Shown here piece by piece: positions 38,901 to 51,932 of a stretch of DNA of 64,000 bases. Positions within the stretch are counted from its first letter, which is position 1; each line of letters starts with the position of its first letter. The notes beneath the pieces were generated by a model. It was not told where the DNA came from. It worked only from the letters and a program-made list of their open reading frames with translations, and ran no database searches. Origin of the DNA: Aphelocoma coerulescens (Eukaryota > Chordata > Aves > Passeriformes > Corvidae). The stretch is from positions 6,710,001-6,774,000 of the forward strand of contig NC_091013.1 of the NCBI RefSeq assembly GCF_041296385.1, read 5' to 3'. Position numbers and translations under genes: made by a program.

Positions 38901-41744
38901 AGGTGAAGTCTTTTCTTAATTATGGTGTTATTTGAAGTATGCTTGGTGTTTTGCTGTTCACAAGCAACCTCTCACGTTCCTGTAATTTTATAACCAAAAC
39001 ATACTGTAAGATAAAGTAATTCCATTGTTATGTTTGGTTTTAAAAATATTTCCATACCTATTTATGCATTATTGAGATGTCACTGTGCTCTCTGCTCTTC
39101 TTAAGGCCCACTTTTAATTCATGTGACAATTTAATGTGCTGTATAATTACAGTAGCTCTCGCTGCATCTGTGAGCCACTGTCAAGTTACTTTAAAAATAA
39201 AAACAAAATCAAAACATCCTAAAACAGACCAGGTATTTTGAGGGCTGTTATCTGAAGGTATTCTATCTGTTTAAAAATAGACTGATGCAGAAGGAAAAAT
39301 TGTTTTTTAAAACAAATCTGGGACATGTTGTAAGAAAACAATAGTTGAAGTGCATAATATTCAGTAGATACTTGTTTCTTTTTGCCCTCTGGTAGTAAAT
39401 TACAATGTCTCAATACTCCTCCTTTGAAAACATGGTTTACCAAACAAGACACTGTTTTTGCAGAACATTACTAATCTGGGAGTCCTATGCTAGATGCCCA
39501 TTTCGAGAAGAAAAAACCCCCCACACAACCAAAATGAGGGCATGGATGAAAGAGGTGTGAATGATGAACAAGGATGGATTGGTCAGTGGGAGGACTCTGA
39601 CCTTCTCCAGAGGATATCACCCTCTCTGGAATGCACTCTGGCAAAGGGAATCTGGGACATTTTCCTGCCAGTTGACATGACAAAGCTCTTGGTTCACATT
39701 TTCCATCACCTGTCTCTGTATCTGACAGCAGGGAGTTATTCCTCTTGTACCCAACCACTCTCATGGCTGTTGCAAAGCCGTGTGAGGCAGTTAGATGGAA
39801 CCTGCATTTGACTTCTAGACATTTCACAGGAAAAAACTTGGCAATGCACAGTAAACAGAACAGAAAGCAGCTGCATAATGTCATGAAATAGTTTAGTAGC
39901 CTAGGCAGCAGGGACAGCTCTTGTAATTCACTGTCTGAGACCTCCTAATTGGTCTGAGAGTTGATTTGATAAGAAGCTTTCCAGTCTTACCTGCAGGAGC
40001 CATCTCATCTCACAAGTCTCAGGGTGATGCATCATTAAGGAAAGCTTTTCCATTAGCTTATTTAACCATTATGAAAGGGTGTTGTTAGGAAAAGTTCATT
40101 CAGTGTGTTCAGCAAAATGTGAAAACTACTATGGAAGGGGAAAATAGCTAAGTTAGGATGGCAAAAATTTGGGAAAGAATTGCTGTGTAACTACTGTGGG
40201 GAATAACGGATAGGGAACCAAAATTTCTGTGTAGCATTTGGTGTTAAAGTTACAAACTGGAACGTCCACAGGATTTTCTTATCTGTACTGCTGAATTGCA
40301 TACATTTTTTGGCAAGGAAGATTAGAAACAGGAGACAATGAAAGTTCTTAGTAAGCAAGTTCTGCACATTGTTTTCTTGGACAAGCACCTGCAGGAGTGC
40401 TTCTAGTTGGTGAGATTTGTCAGAGTTTGGTCTAGCACTTGACTAGAATGTAATCACACTGGAGGTGCTGATTGGTGTTCATCTGCACTAGGGAGTTGGT
40501 TCAGATCAAGTGTGTGATGTTCTGCACTATTTGCTAACATACACACTGCCAGCTTGTTGTCTTGGGAAACTTTTAGTTTTCCTGATCAAAAGTAGTGACT
40601 TGGAAAGAGTAAATATTTCAATTTTGTGCTCTTCCTCCTTCCACGAAGACCCTGTTAAAAATTATTTACTTGTTCATCTTGACCACAGATGTGCACCTGC
40701 ATCCTCTATCTTCATCCTCTCTGTTTTTTCCTTGGCTACTTTTCTTTCTTTAATTTTCTTGTAGTGTCAAGAGGTTGCCAAAAGATCACGTTCTGTGTAC
40801 TTGTGAATTATGATTTGCTCATTTTACTCCTTGGCACCATCAAGTTCAGGAGTAATTTTAGAGAAACGCAATTCATTGTGCTTCCCCTGCTGTAGTGAGT
40901 GATTAGTGTCAGTGTCCAGCACATAACACGATGTCAGACACCACAGTGACACAACTCTGGGTCAAACACTGGTGCCTGTGGTCCCAGTGGCTGTGATGAG
41001 TAGCCCACTGCTCTGGCTCCATCCTGGAGTATTCAGGCTGTCTAAGATGATCTTAGGAGTGTGTTGACAAGGATACTGTTGACTACTGGAGGTACTCCTA
41101 GCAACTGGTGTGTGTATGTAGTTTTATCCAAAGCTGGAGAGCTGTGCCAAAAAGCTAAGTGTTCGTGTTTGCACTGCCTAAGTAGGCAGCCTGAGCAATG
41201 TGGGCTTACACAGCTCTGATAGTCCCAGAGGTAAACTTCCAGTGCTGCTTGTATTATTATAAACCAGCAGAAAGTTTGCTCTATATTTACATAGCTTCCA
41301 CAGCAGCTAATGACAATGACTTAGGCCTTACGCTTAATTTGATCAACTGAGAAGGCTTTTTTTCTCCAGAAGTTACTATTCTGTATGTAAACAATCTGGG
41401 GGATTTTGGCACATTTCCCCACTGGCACAGTTTCCTTCTCCATAGCACAACTGACAACTGTAATTAAATAGTTATGTTATTTCATGATAAAAAGCCATGT
41501 TGTCTCGCTGCCCCTTCCCAAAACAGGAGTTGTTTGCCTTTGTGTTCCGTCTCTGTTCTGTAGCAGTTGTTTCACAGAGTGCACTGATACAGCAGTGACG
41601 TTTATCATGGTTATAAAAGTTTACTGAGCAGGCCCCTATGGTATTTAAGACCTTCCTTTGGATTTCCTTTGCTGAGAAGGTGTCTTGATGTACTTACAAA
41701 GCACTCAGGGATGATTCTAAAATCAGTCATCATTCCTGGGGAAT

Positions 41745-42245
41745 TGTAGTCAGAGAACAGTTTGGGCTGGAAGGGACCTCTAAAGGTCATCTATTCCAAC
41801 TGCCCTGCAATGAGCAGGGACATCTTCAACTAGATCAGGTTGCTCAGAACCCTGTCCAACCTGGCCTTGAATGTTTCCACCACCTCTCCTGTCCAACCTG
41901 TTCCAGCGTTTCACCGCGCTCATTGTAGGAAATTACTTTCTTTACATCTAATCTGAATGTACCCTCTTTTAATCTAAAATGATTATCCCTTGTCTTATTG
42001 TGACAGGCCCTACTAAAAATTTCATCCTCATCTTTCTGATAAGCCCCTTTAGGCACTGGAAGGTGTTATAAGGTCTTCCCGGAGCCTTCTCTTCTCCAGG
42101 CTGAACAACCCAAGTTTTCTCAACCTTTCCTCATAGAAAAGGTGTTCCATCCCTTGGATCATCTTTGTGGGCCTCCTCTGGACCTGCTGCAGTAGGTCCA
42201 TGTCTTTTTTGTGCTGAGGACTCCAGAGCTTCAGCCAGGCTTTGG
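41745..42245 (-). mobile_element. CR1 LINE, 3' part, minus orientation
   Basis: This is the clearest CR1 in the window. It starts with the inverted 3' terminus (CAGTTTGGGCTGGAAGGGAC). It continues through GTCCAACCTGGCCTTGAATG, CCTTCTCTTCTCCAGGCTGA and TCCTCTGGACCTGCTGCAGT in the order expected for the antisense of CR1 ORF2 and its 3' region. The copy is 5'-truncated, as is usual for CR1, and its frame is broken. Confidence 0.9.
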
Positions 42246-43289
42246 TTTCTTGAGGAAATTATGTTAATCTCATTAAAGTTTCAACCATTTAATTTTTATA
42301 TAGCCATTTTTGAACTTAACATGATTTTTCTTCTGGGCTGATAACCTATTTCATCCTTGTAAATTTATGTCAGATATTATTACAATTGCTGCCTTTCAAG
42401 ATGGTCAAAATGTGATCATTCTTCTATCCACTAGCTTTTTTTCCTTATGGACTGTTTTGTGTCTAAGGTTTATAATTTTGTAATGCTGCATAATTCTTGT
42501 TTAACTTTTTTTTTTTGCTTTTTTCAGTAGTCTGTGTGGCTGCACTACAGACCATTGGTGTTTAAACCATGAATGCCTAGCATTCTCTTAAACAACCCAC
42601 GCATTCTCTTGTATTTTGCACAACTTTCTCTGTCCTGTCAGTGTTCTATTCAAACAACTTGCTTAGAAGAAAGATCAGCATAAAGTCACTTGGAAAACTA
42701 TTTTCTACACAAACCATCATTTGGTTTGGGGCTGGAAGGGAGGAGAAAGAAGAATGGTTATCAGTGCCTCATTTGGGGAGACCCTGAGTTCTGGATAAAT
42801 TAGTAATGCTGAAAAGTGCCTGTCAAGCCACAGAGGAGTTGCACTGACCTAGTCAAGAAACAGTGATAATATTATTTATGGGAAGAGCAGGCCCCTGTTC
42901 TATGCCACCCACAGCCCTACAGGACTCAACTGTGTGCACTTTGTGGGCTCTTAACGGCACCAGGAGCAGCATCAGCAATGGATGGAGGGCAGGGAATTGC
43001 CCAAGGAAATGGTGGGCATCGGGATTTTTGTAGGGGTCTGTGTGTGATTGTGTAGAGGAAGGGAGGTCAGGGAAGAGGAGAGCAAGGGATAGGATTGGGG
43101 AATGCAAAGTGAGAACCATCCCTGGAAGAATGAGTGGTCCAGTCTAGAAAGTCTGACACCTTGTGGGCTGCTTCTAGTAACTGGCATATATGGCAAAGTA
43201 AATCACAGATGCACTAATTTTTACCAATGAAGAGTCTGGCTGTGGCTCTTTAGAGTCTTGGGCATCTTGCAAAGATTAAGTTATGGTGG

Positions 43290-43922
43290 TGTGCCAGTTT
43301 GAGACAAATTTGGAGGAAAGTCCAAATTTGAACGTCCTCTGATAGAAGGCGGGTTACAGCCATCCCTCCCCCACCAGGTTTGGGAAAAAAAAAATCTTCC
43401 TCAGAGGAAGGTGAAAGAGATAAACACTACTTATTTAACAAACACACAGGAAAAGAATAATAAATGCTGAAAATAAAACCTCTCACTGTGGAGAGACCTG
43501 GGAAGATTTCAGAGTCCTTTTGTAGGTGTGGTCTCTCTCCTCCTCCTCCGAGCTGGGTCGATGTGGGCCCACCTCTGGGGCCTCGGTGGAAAATTCTCCC
43601 GATGTTGAAACAGTCCAGAAGAGAAGAAGGGAAAAACCGAAGTCCCAGGAAAACAAAGTTCAACTCTCCATCTCCCTCTGGAGAAAAGGAGCTGAAAGCT
43701 GGCTGAAAAGCAAGAAGGGTGCTTCCTCTGCTCCTCTCCCCACAGCAGGAGAACGCAGAGGAGTGTGTAACTGTGTCCTTGAACAACTGCTTTGAAAAAT
43801 TCACTCGGTTTTTTCTCTTCTCCCTCTTGGGCTCAGTTTAAAGACACAAAAAGGCACAAGATTCATGTCTGGGCATAGGGCAGGCAATATGGGATACAAC
43901 ATCATAAAGTCACCCCAAGACA
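43290..43922 (+). mobile_element. Solo LTR of an endogenous retrovirus (633 bp) with 5-bp target duplication
   Basis: The element begins TGTGCCAGTTTGAGAC at 43290, ends CACCCCAAGACA at 43922, and is flanked on both sides by GGTGG (43285-43289 and 43923-43927). TG and CA termini plus a perfect 5-bp duplication fit retroviral integration, and a five-base duplication is usual for ERV-L-type elements. AATAAA hexamers on the plus strand (for example about 43470) favour the plus orientation only weakly. No viral coding sequence remains. The family name needs a library search. Confidence 0.75.
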
Positions 43923-44520
43923 GGTGGTGACCTGGCTTCTGTTGGCACTTCATGTTTCAGGTGGTTACGAAGTTCCCTGTTCATCTTACAGATATTACTT
44001 TGTACTATCCAACTTCATATTTTTCAGTTTCCACGCAGCTGGAAGTGAGGTGGGTGGGGAGGAAAGACACCTCTGTAGCCTCCTGCCTCCCAGGCAGCTG
44101 GTCTTTATCTTGATGGTATAATTCATATATAAAACATTGAATTCAGTCTGTTCAGTTGACTGCACACAGCAACAGCTGATCAAACAGCAGGTTCATCCTG
44201 CACACCATGATTACCTGGATTACAAGGATAGCTTGAGTACAGACTGGTCTCATTTGTGCTTGAGTGATAAATCTGTGTTTGAATGTATTAAATATTGGAG
44301 CAAGACACCTCTTTTGTTCCAATATGAATTAATTTTTTATGAGGCAGCTTGGCCAGAAGCTGAATCAGTGAGTTACGCTAAATAATGAGGACAAATGAGG
44401 AAAGGAAAGGGTGTAAATGCTTTTATTTTCCACTTTGGATACTTATCTTTTCTTTTATTCTTCCTTCACCATTTTTGCCCCTACGCATTCTATCAGAATG
44501 GTACAATTCTAGTGGTAGCA

Positions 44521-44545
44521 TTTTTTTTTTTTTTTTTTTTTTTTT
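44521..44545. repeat. Poly-T run (25 bp)
   Basis: Twenty-five T residues follow TAGCA. On the minus strand this reads as poly-A and is preceded at 15 bp by AATAAA (plus-strand TTTATT at 44561-44566), as at the end of a retroposed transcript. Confidence 0.95.
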
Positions 44546-44750
44546 GATGGCAGGGATGTTTTTATTAACTTTTTGGCTCAAACTTCCTTCTGCCTGCACT
44601 TAAAATGGATGGATGGAAGTCACTTCCAAGTCATCTTACTTAGTAGCTCCCTTTTGGGCTTCTCTGGATGACGTGTATGTTCTCAGCCTTTGGTATCTCA
44701 GCTAGGGAATGGTTTGGACTTTCTGCAGTGTTCATCTTAATTTTTCAGTT
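44546..44750 (-). pseudogene. Possible retroposed transcript 3' end, source unknown
   Basis: Read on the minus strand, the sequence runs toward an AATAAA at 44561-44566 and then a 25-nt poly-A, the layout of a reverse-transcribed polyadenylated RNA. I could not match the short frames upstream to any protein. I did not find a target duplication either, so the left boundary is arbitrary. A chance poly-T tract near TTTATT is a real alternative. Confidence 0.25.
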
Positions 44751-45697
44751 GTTCAAATAGATAAACTGTTCACAAATCCTTATAGGCTTTACACTTTAGC
44801 CTCTCTCTGTGTGTGTGTGTGTACACAGCTACTTATATATGTGGGCTCTGATGATGGTTGGAATTTCCGAGGAGTCACTGGGGCGTGGCTGTTTGGAAGT
44901 GACATTGAGAGGTGCTTGATTTAAATCTGTAATTATTATGTGCTATTTGGGTGAAAATTGTTAGCAGAAGATCAATTAAAGCATGAAACAAAATGGATAG
45001 CCATGGAATGAGGACGTGATGGCTCTGCTGGGCTTTGCCGTTGCCCAGCCTGGCCTAGGTGAACACCTGGGAGTGATCAGATACTGACAAATCTGGGAAG
45101 TCACATCTTATTCTTTAATGTCAAGATATGAGAATGTTAGTCTGTTTATTTTTAAAGTTCACTTCTTCTAGTTGATCGTGGTTTTTGAGCATTTACTTTT
45201 TGAGCATTTACTTTTCTCAGAGGACTAAAAAAAATGAATTCTTTGCTTCAGAACAAGCAAGACTTGGTGAAACAGATAAGCATTTCTCTTCTGAGGCAAC
45301 TGTTGCCCAATTTTGCAAAATTTTCCAGATGCAGCCTAGCCTTTTTTTTCCCACATTGCTGTGTATGGAAAGCAAAACTATTCTTCAGAGTAAATCTGGC
45401 TGGCATTTTATTTGCTTGAAGATCTCTTCATAATATAATCTCTTCATAATGCCTAAAAGGATGCTTTTAGGAAACTGCCTGTATAGACCCTCAGCCAGTT
45501 CACTGTGCTCAGCTTTATTTAATCCAGTGCTATGATCTGTTTGTTGTAGCACTTTCAGTTCTCTCTGTCCTTTTTTCCCCGTCTGTTGTGTTTTGAGGCA
45601 GCCCAGATTGCAAACCAGCAGAAAGGGATGACCTAAGCTAAAGGAGGTCCTGGGATTGAAGGTGTGTGATAGTATTGGAGTAAAAATGATAATTACA

Positions 45698-45739
<42 letters not shown>
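45698..45739. repeat. (ATT)n trinucleotide microsatellite
   Basis: About fourteen uninterrupted ATT units. The run of isoleucines in the minus-strand frame across it is an artefact. Confidence 0.97.
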
Positions 45740-45740
<1 letters not shown>

Positions 45741-48089
45741 TAACTTTAACTCTTCAGTATATCCTGGGTCCATAACAAAGGACATGCAGAATGTGTTTGG
45801 GTTTGTTTTTTTGACCTGGCTGGAGCCTAGAGGAAGACTTCTGCCATGCTTTTGAAGTGTGATGCCTGGCTGTTCTGCTCCATGTGTAAAATGTGTCAAG
45901 TCCATAAAATGAAGAGAGCACTGAGTAAATGATTGATACTAGAAATACTCAACCTTTGAAAAGCTGGAGTGCTGAGTTTTGTCAATATTGAGTTTCATGG
46001 GGAACTTCAGATGTAAAGGTGAAGTGGAAATGTGGGAAGCCTTGGGCAGAACAGCTCTGCCTTCAGTGCTGAAGCCTGGGTACCACTGTATGAAAGGTGT
46101 TGGATTTCCACCCAAATGCCACTAATTGTCTTCATCCCATGCTTGGCAGGGTTTGAACTTAACACCCCACAACTTTGGTCATCTCACTCATATCTGCCCA
46201 GGCTCTGTATCACTCAACCAGCTGCAATGCCTGGGACAAATGTAGGCTGAATGTTTGTAATGCTGGTTTTAAGAACTCTGCTTTACAAATGCTGCTCCCT
46301 GTACCATGGATGAATCATCCAGGAGCTCTTGCAGGGAGAAGGGATCACAGAAAGTTGGGATTAGAGTTTATGCTCCCATGAAGTCCCATTAACTCATGGG
46401 GATACTCATACTGACCTCAGTGACAAGATTACAGAGTTGGAGCTCAGGAAGAAAAACTCATTGTCTTGGCTAGACAATGAAATGCCAACAGAAATAAATT
46501 ATATTTGCTCATAGAGTGCCATATCTTAGGCAAAAATGTTAGGTCCTCTGTACAAATATTTCAAGTAAATGTGCATTTTAAGCAGATAGGTTGATAAAGT
46601 CTTTTTTTTGCTCCTTGGTGTTTCTGAAACTGTAATTTTGTTGTTTTCCTAAGTTCCGGAATGTTCTACATTAGTGATATTCAGTTTAATGGCATTAATT
46701 GCAGCATGGTGATATAGTTTAGGAAGACAGAGTATCTCCCCCCCATGGCCAAAATACTTGGATCAAAAAAGAATTGCTGTGATACTTTTCACTGTACTGT
46801 TTAGCACGTGAAGGTGAGGCATGACCAAGAGTGACAATTTACAGGGGCCCAGCTCTACCATGGTTTTAGATTCTGAACTATGGTTTTTGTATCTTTCTTC
46901 CATAAGATTGAGTCCGATATCTAAAGCACCATTGTTCAGATGGCCCAAATAAGAGAAGATAAAAGGTTACCTTCACTCTGAAAGCACAGTGTTCTTCACA
47001 AGAGCAAAAATTCCTTGACCTTTCCATAATGTGAGGAATGTTACAAAACAATCCTGTACCACCTTAACTCACCCAGATCCTGGGCCAACGTTGGTTTTGC
47101 TTTTTTTTGTTGCTGTTGTTGTCTTGCTTTTTGTTTTATCTACAATCCTTATCTATAATGCCTTACAGGCATTGTTGTCTCAAGCCATTATTTCAATTAA
47201 AACATTTTAGCTGGCTAATGATGAGTGACAGAGGTAAAGGTGACCAGCGCCAGGTTCAATCTCTCAGTGGCAGAGCAGTAATCGGATTGTGTTCATTAGA
47301 GCACAAACAAGACCAGTGCTATTAAATTGCAGTTTCTAGCACAGCAATGCAATAAAGAAGCTGTGGAGGATGAAGGAGAAATCCCACTGGTGCAAAATAG
47401 CTGCTTAGCTGTGGGTGAGGACAAAGTCTTTTCTCTGGTCCTGCCCTCCATCCCTCCGGGGTCACAGTGACGTGGAAACTGTAACTAATGCTGATGGCAC
47501 TGAATTACAGGATGTTGTGGGGACATTTCTTGGAAGGAGGTCAGACAGCCCTGAGTATAAACAAGGAGGGGTTTTATTTGAATTTTAGAGTAATTAGGCC
47601 TAAGAAACAGCAAACCAGATTCTTCTGCTAACTGATCTAATTTTTACAATCAAGAAACTTAATTCCTCATAAAGGGAGTGTTTTTTTCTCTTTCCCCCAC
47701 AATTTACCCCAGCTGCTTGGGGCATATTCCTCTGAGTTTCTTCTTACTGGCTTCATTCACTGCAACTGTGTTGACGACTAACGATGGTGTTCTCCCCAAA
47801 TGTCCTTCTGCAGTGTTAACAGTGTTAACAGATGGATTTTATTTCTTTGGGTACAGCGCAGCAGTTTTGTCCAAACTCATTCTGCATGTATTTTGCAAGT
47901 ATTTTGCAAGTATTCCTGAGCATCAGAGGTGGTAGGTCAGGGATACTGTACAAAGACATCTAATAGTGAGGAAAGTTGTATTTCCCATGTGATCCCACAG
48001 CAATATCAGCTTCTATAACTTTTTGTAGGTTTTGACAGATTTCCTGTTTTTTTCTTAACATTTCAGATACCTCAGGTGGGGATTTTTTC

Positions 48090-48177
48090 ACTTGTTTATT
48101 TGGTTTTTTTGGTTTGTTGTTGTTGTTGTTGTTGGTATTTTGGTTGGTGTTTTTTTTTTTTTTTTTTTTTTTTTTTG
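48090..48177. repeat. GTT-rich and poly-T tract
   Basis: A GGTTTTTTTGG and (GTT)n stretch with about five perfect GTT units leads into a run of about 25 T. It is simple sequence with no coding content. Confidence 0.9.
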
Positions 48178-49389
48178 AGACTTATCACTTAAATTAAGAA
48201 AAGAAATTACATTCATGGCCTCTCTGGTCAAAATGAGACTTATATTCAAGATCAAGAAGAAGAATACAAAGATTACTAAAATAACAGCTTCAGTGTGTTA
48301 AATACCCATGGACATCCATCTGTCGAATAATTGAGTAATTCTGTTAAAAAATAATTGAGTTCATCTACCTTGACAACCCTGAACTGAGGTCTTCCTTGTC
48401 TATATATAATCAATTACGATAGGTTTCCTTGTTTTGCTGTCAGTCTTGTGAAACCTTTTTGCATCCCACAATTTCTCCATTAACCCCAGGGCAGAGGACC
48501 GTGCTTGTTCTGCAGGGTGAGTGTTATCCCATTTCCAAGGTGCAATTTTGGACACATCCTCGTGCTGAGCCTGGTGCAATGTTTGTTTACTGCCCTTGAC
48601 TCCACCAAGGCTGCTCTGCCCACTAGCTCTGTGCAAAGCAGCATCTGTTACCTGACATCTCTGCAGACTCAGTGCTTTAGATGTGGCTGGACAGGTTGAC
48701 AACCAGGGGAAACAAATCCTTTGCGAGCATATCTTTTGTGTCAAAATAAATACAGGGAGAAAAATGCTGGCAAATTCCATGAATTGAAAGAAGTTCTGCA
48801 GAAAGACCTGCAAGTTAATACAGCACAAGTATGATGGCAGCATTTCTTCCTGCTCAGTGCAGAATTTTAGTCAAAGGGAGAAATTTTTGAGGTTGTAAGG
48901 TGAAAATTTTTTTTTTGCCAGCCATTTTAGAAGCTATTAGTTGAATCCTTGTGGCTTAGAATTTTCTTTGCTCCTTACATGAATTAAAATTTAGAATTCG
49001 TAGAAGCTTTTTATAATTAGATAAATGAGAGAAGCATTTTTTTTTCCTAGAAAGGAGAAAATAAATATGGAGGAACATGATAAAGTAGTGAGTAATACAG
49101 AGAAAGTACAACAGGAACACCTTCATAAATGTTCTGCTTTTCAGAGATGCAACTTCCAATCATGTCTTTTCTAGTGGATTTTTTGTTGAAATGCTAAGAT
49201 TAAAGGGTTTATCAGTGAAATGGCTGATTCTAGGCAAAATCAGAATGGTGTTATTAAATTGCAGTCAGCTTTTTTAGAAAATGTACTTTAAAATACTCCT
49301 TAGATAGCCAAATATATTTGCTCATAGGGCTGCATTGTAGTGTACATGGGGGTCAGTTGAAAAATGTACTCTTCTCACATTTTTCAATT

Positions 49390-49485
49390 CAAATATATAT
49401 GTAATAAATATATAAAAAATATATATTATATATAATCCAAGTACATGTTATCCAAGTATATATAATCCTAATATATATATATAGT
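49390..49485. repeat. AT-rich (TA)n-like tract
   Basis: Alternating ATATAT blocks are interleaved with two short copies of a TAATCCAAGTACATG-like unit and lead directly into a CR1 3' tip. Confidence 0.85.
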
Positions 49486-49548
49486 AAAGGTTGGACTCTA
49501 TAGTCTTGGAGATCTTTCCAACCTTAATGACTCTATGATTCTGTGAAA
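49485..49548 (+). mobile_element. CR1 3' end, plus orientation
   Basis: AAAGGTTGGACTCTATAGTC, TTGGAGATCTTTCCAACCTT and AATGACTCTATGATTCTGTG match the CR1 3' terminus in order. The upstream part is lost in AT-rich simple sequence. Confidence 0.8.
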
Positions 49549-49921
49549 TAACAGTTTGGACCTTGCCCTAGCATAAATATTTAAGATTTTCTATTAAAAA
49601 AAAAATTAAAATCTGAATTATCTGTTCTCTCAGGATAAGAAAACTGTTGATGTTAGGAAGTGAGGTTGTAATGAAGCTGTTTAGTGAAATGATGCAATTT
49701 AAGGTGTTTAGTAGGTATAGAGACATCAAACAAGGAAAAAACAAGTTGGAACTGAAGATGAAATAATTACTGTGATGATTACGTTTGAGTCCAATCTGTG
49801 TGAATGCAGAGTGCTGCACGATGGGGAAAGAAATTATTTTCATGACTTGAACTTGCATTGTAAGATTCTGGGGGAGGCAATCTCCCACCAGGATCTCAGG
49901 GTGGCTGCGGTTGGGTACCGG

Positions 49922-49935
49922 GTTGCTGTGGTAAC
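49922..49935. promoter_or_regulatory. Candidate RFX X-box
   Basis: GTTGCTGTGGTAAC is a near-symmetric match to the RFX-family X-box (GTTGCY, two bases, RGYAAC). It sits in a locally GC-richer, CG-containing patch (49860-49955) of MAOB intron 1. Binding is not shown by sequence alone. Confidence 0.4.
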
Positions 49936-50098
49936 AGATGGAGGCTTGCCCGGTTAAGCAACCTCTAAACACAGTGGTATTTTCAGTCTGGGGCTTCAAA
50001 TAATGATCTTTTCTTCTTTGTTGTTTGCATTAATTACCTGCCTTTCAGTTCTTTGAGCAGAACTGCAGCTGAGGCTGCTTAACTGCATGATTTCTGCC

Positions 50099-50162
50099 AT
50101 ATCTCTATCTCTATCTCTATCTCTATCTCTATCTCTATCTCTATCTATATCTATATCTATAT
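50099..50162. repeat. (ATCTCT)n / (ATCTAT)n hexanucleotide microsatellite
   Basis: About seven ATCTCT units are followed by about three ATCTAT units. The Asp-Arg and Ser-Leu dipeptide runs seen in translation come from the repeat. Confidence 0.96.
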
Positions 50163-51911
50163 GGGTCTCAGTGGCACCTTGGAGAAAACTGACCTTCACT
50201 GGAAACTGGACCCAGTTTCTGTCTTCTGTGAAGTGGTGGCAAAAGTGGCTGAGCACTTACATTACAATGGAGATCTGATTCTACTGAAATGCTCCTCGGG
50301 AGGAGGGAGAGCTGCCACTGGCTGACAAAACACTGTGCACGAAATAGGAGTAATAATAACACCAGTCACGTTTTTGGGTGACTTTTGCATTTGAATGTGG
50401 CTCTTTGCCTCACTTGTGAGGAATGGAGGCAATATCAAAGATCTGCCTTTTGTTAGTGATGTGCAGGAGTGACAGGTAAGCCAGAGGCAGTGCTGGAATG
50501 TGAAACATGGGAAGGGTTACACTTCTCAAGAGGAGACCTTACATCATGTGTGACTGATTTTTCCAGGCTTTGCTTCACAGATATCGTGTGTGCTCTGTTT
50601 GCAGCAATTGGGGCACAGAGAGACCACTCTGACTCTTGCCCAGGAAAGAGGTTGTGGTTTGTGGGGGTTTCCTGCAGTAGTTGTTTGTGAAAAGCAAAAC
50701 TCAACCTCATGCCCCAGTATTCACATGCTAGTATTTAATATGCTTTAATATGCATATTAATGCTTAATGTGCATTTTAATATGCTTTGGTTGCTGTTCCT
50801 GGTGCCTTATCTGTCCTTGTACCACTTTGGCTCAGAGCTCTCCCTCCACAACATCCAGTCCCCCCACTGTTATTATAGTGACAGCCCAAGAGCCCATTTG
50901 GGGCCTTGAGTCCAGCTCTGGGGACCAGGTATGGAGTGATGTGGCAGTACTGTGATTCCAAATGTGTGAGATACCAAAACCATCAACATTCCCACCTGGT
51001 ACTTGCACTTTAATATGGTATCTGTCAGCAGCAGCCTTGAGTTATCCTGCACCGTGTGTGCTGAGAGACCTACTCTGGTCCTTTGCTGTGCCCTCTGACC
51101 CTCCTGGGCCTCTGCCTTTGCTTCTTCCAGCTTTTTCCTGTCACATGTTTGTGATGATTTCTGCAGCAAACTTGGGACCAGAACAGAGCTGTGATGTGGG
51201 GGAGAGGAGGGGTGGACCACCAGCCCTTGAACTGATCAGGTGATGCTTAGTTTGGGAACCCTGCAGACTGCATCTTCCAAGCCCCAAGGACACATCCCTC
51301 CCCCTGCAGAGATCAGATCTGCTGGAGGATGGGCATGGATGGGGCAGTGAGATATTAATGATCCTGATCCTTCCCTCAGCACTGTTTTGGTTTTTTGTTT
51401 TTGCTTCAGGAAAGAGTAAACCCTTATCTATCTCTCACAGGTCCATGTGTGAATGTGTGGGGGTGGGGAAAGGTAGCACATGCCCCAAAATAAACACTGG
51501 GGAATAAATATCAGGTAGGTGCAATCAGGTGGATGAAGGGTGAGGGAGCAAACAAGGAGGTTGTACCTGGGCTGCGAATCAGCTGCATTTCAGTGGAGTC
51601 TAGAGAGTTATCCTTTCACAAACTTCTCTGTTGGTTTAGCTCCTGGGAATAAACTGCCTTTGTTCCCAGCTGTACTGAGATGTTTATTCATTAGATTTTA
51701 ATAAAGAAAGTCAAATCTCATATCCCTTAATCAGTGTTGGTAACTGAATGCTATTAATTGATTACTCAATACCTGTTATCATGATAAGCCAGCAGAGACC
51801 TTCAGTGACAACAGCCTTCAGTTTATGCATTTGTTCTGTAAATTATTAATAACTACTATTGATCCTCTCCCAACTGATGAAATATTTGTCTTTTTTGAGA
51901 AGTAACTTCTT

Positions 51912-51932
51912 TTTTTTTTTTTTTTTTTTTTA
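51912..51932. repeat. Poly-T run before AACAG
   Basis: About 21 T followed by AACAG at 51933-51937 resembles a splice acceptor tract, but no open coding exon with homology follows. I treat it as simple sequence. Confidence 0.8.

Noticed and set aside
45184..45218. 17-bp direct duplication TTTTTGAGCATTTACTT
   Set aside because: Short slippage-type duplication in T-rich intron sequence with no further structure.
48400..48843. 147-residue minus-strand open frame in MAOB intron 1
   Set aside because: No homology recognised and the length is compatible with chance.
49568..49999. 143-residue minus-strand open frame
   Set aside because: Low-complexity composition, no recognisable domain, no splice context. 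It lies antisense in MAOB intron 1.
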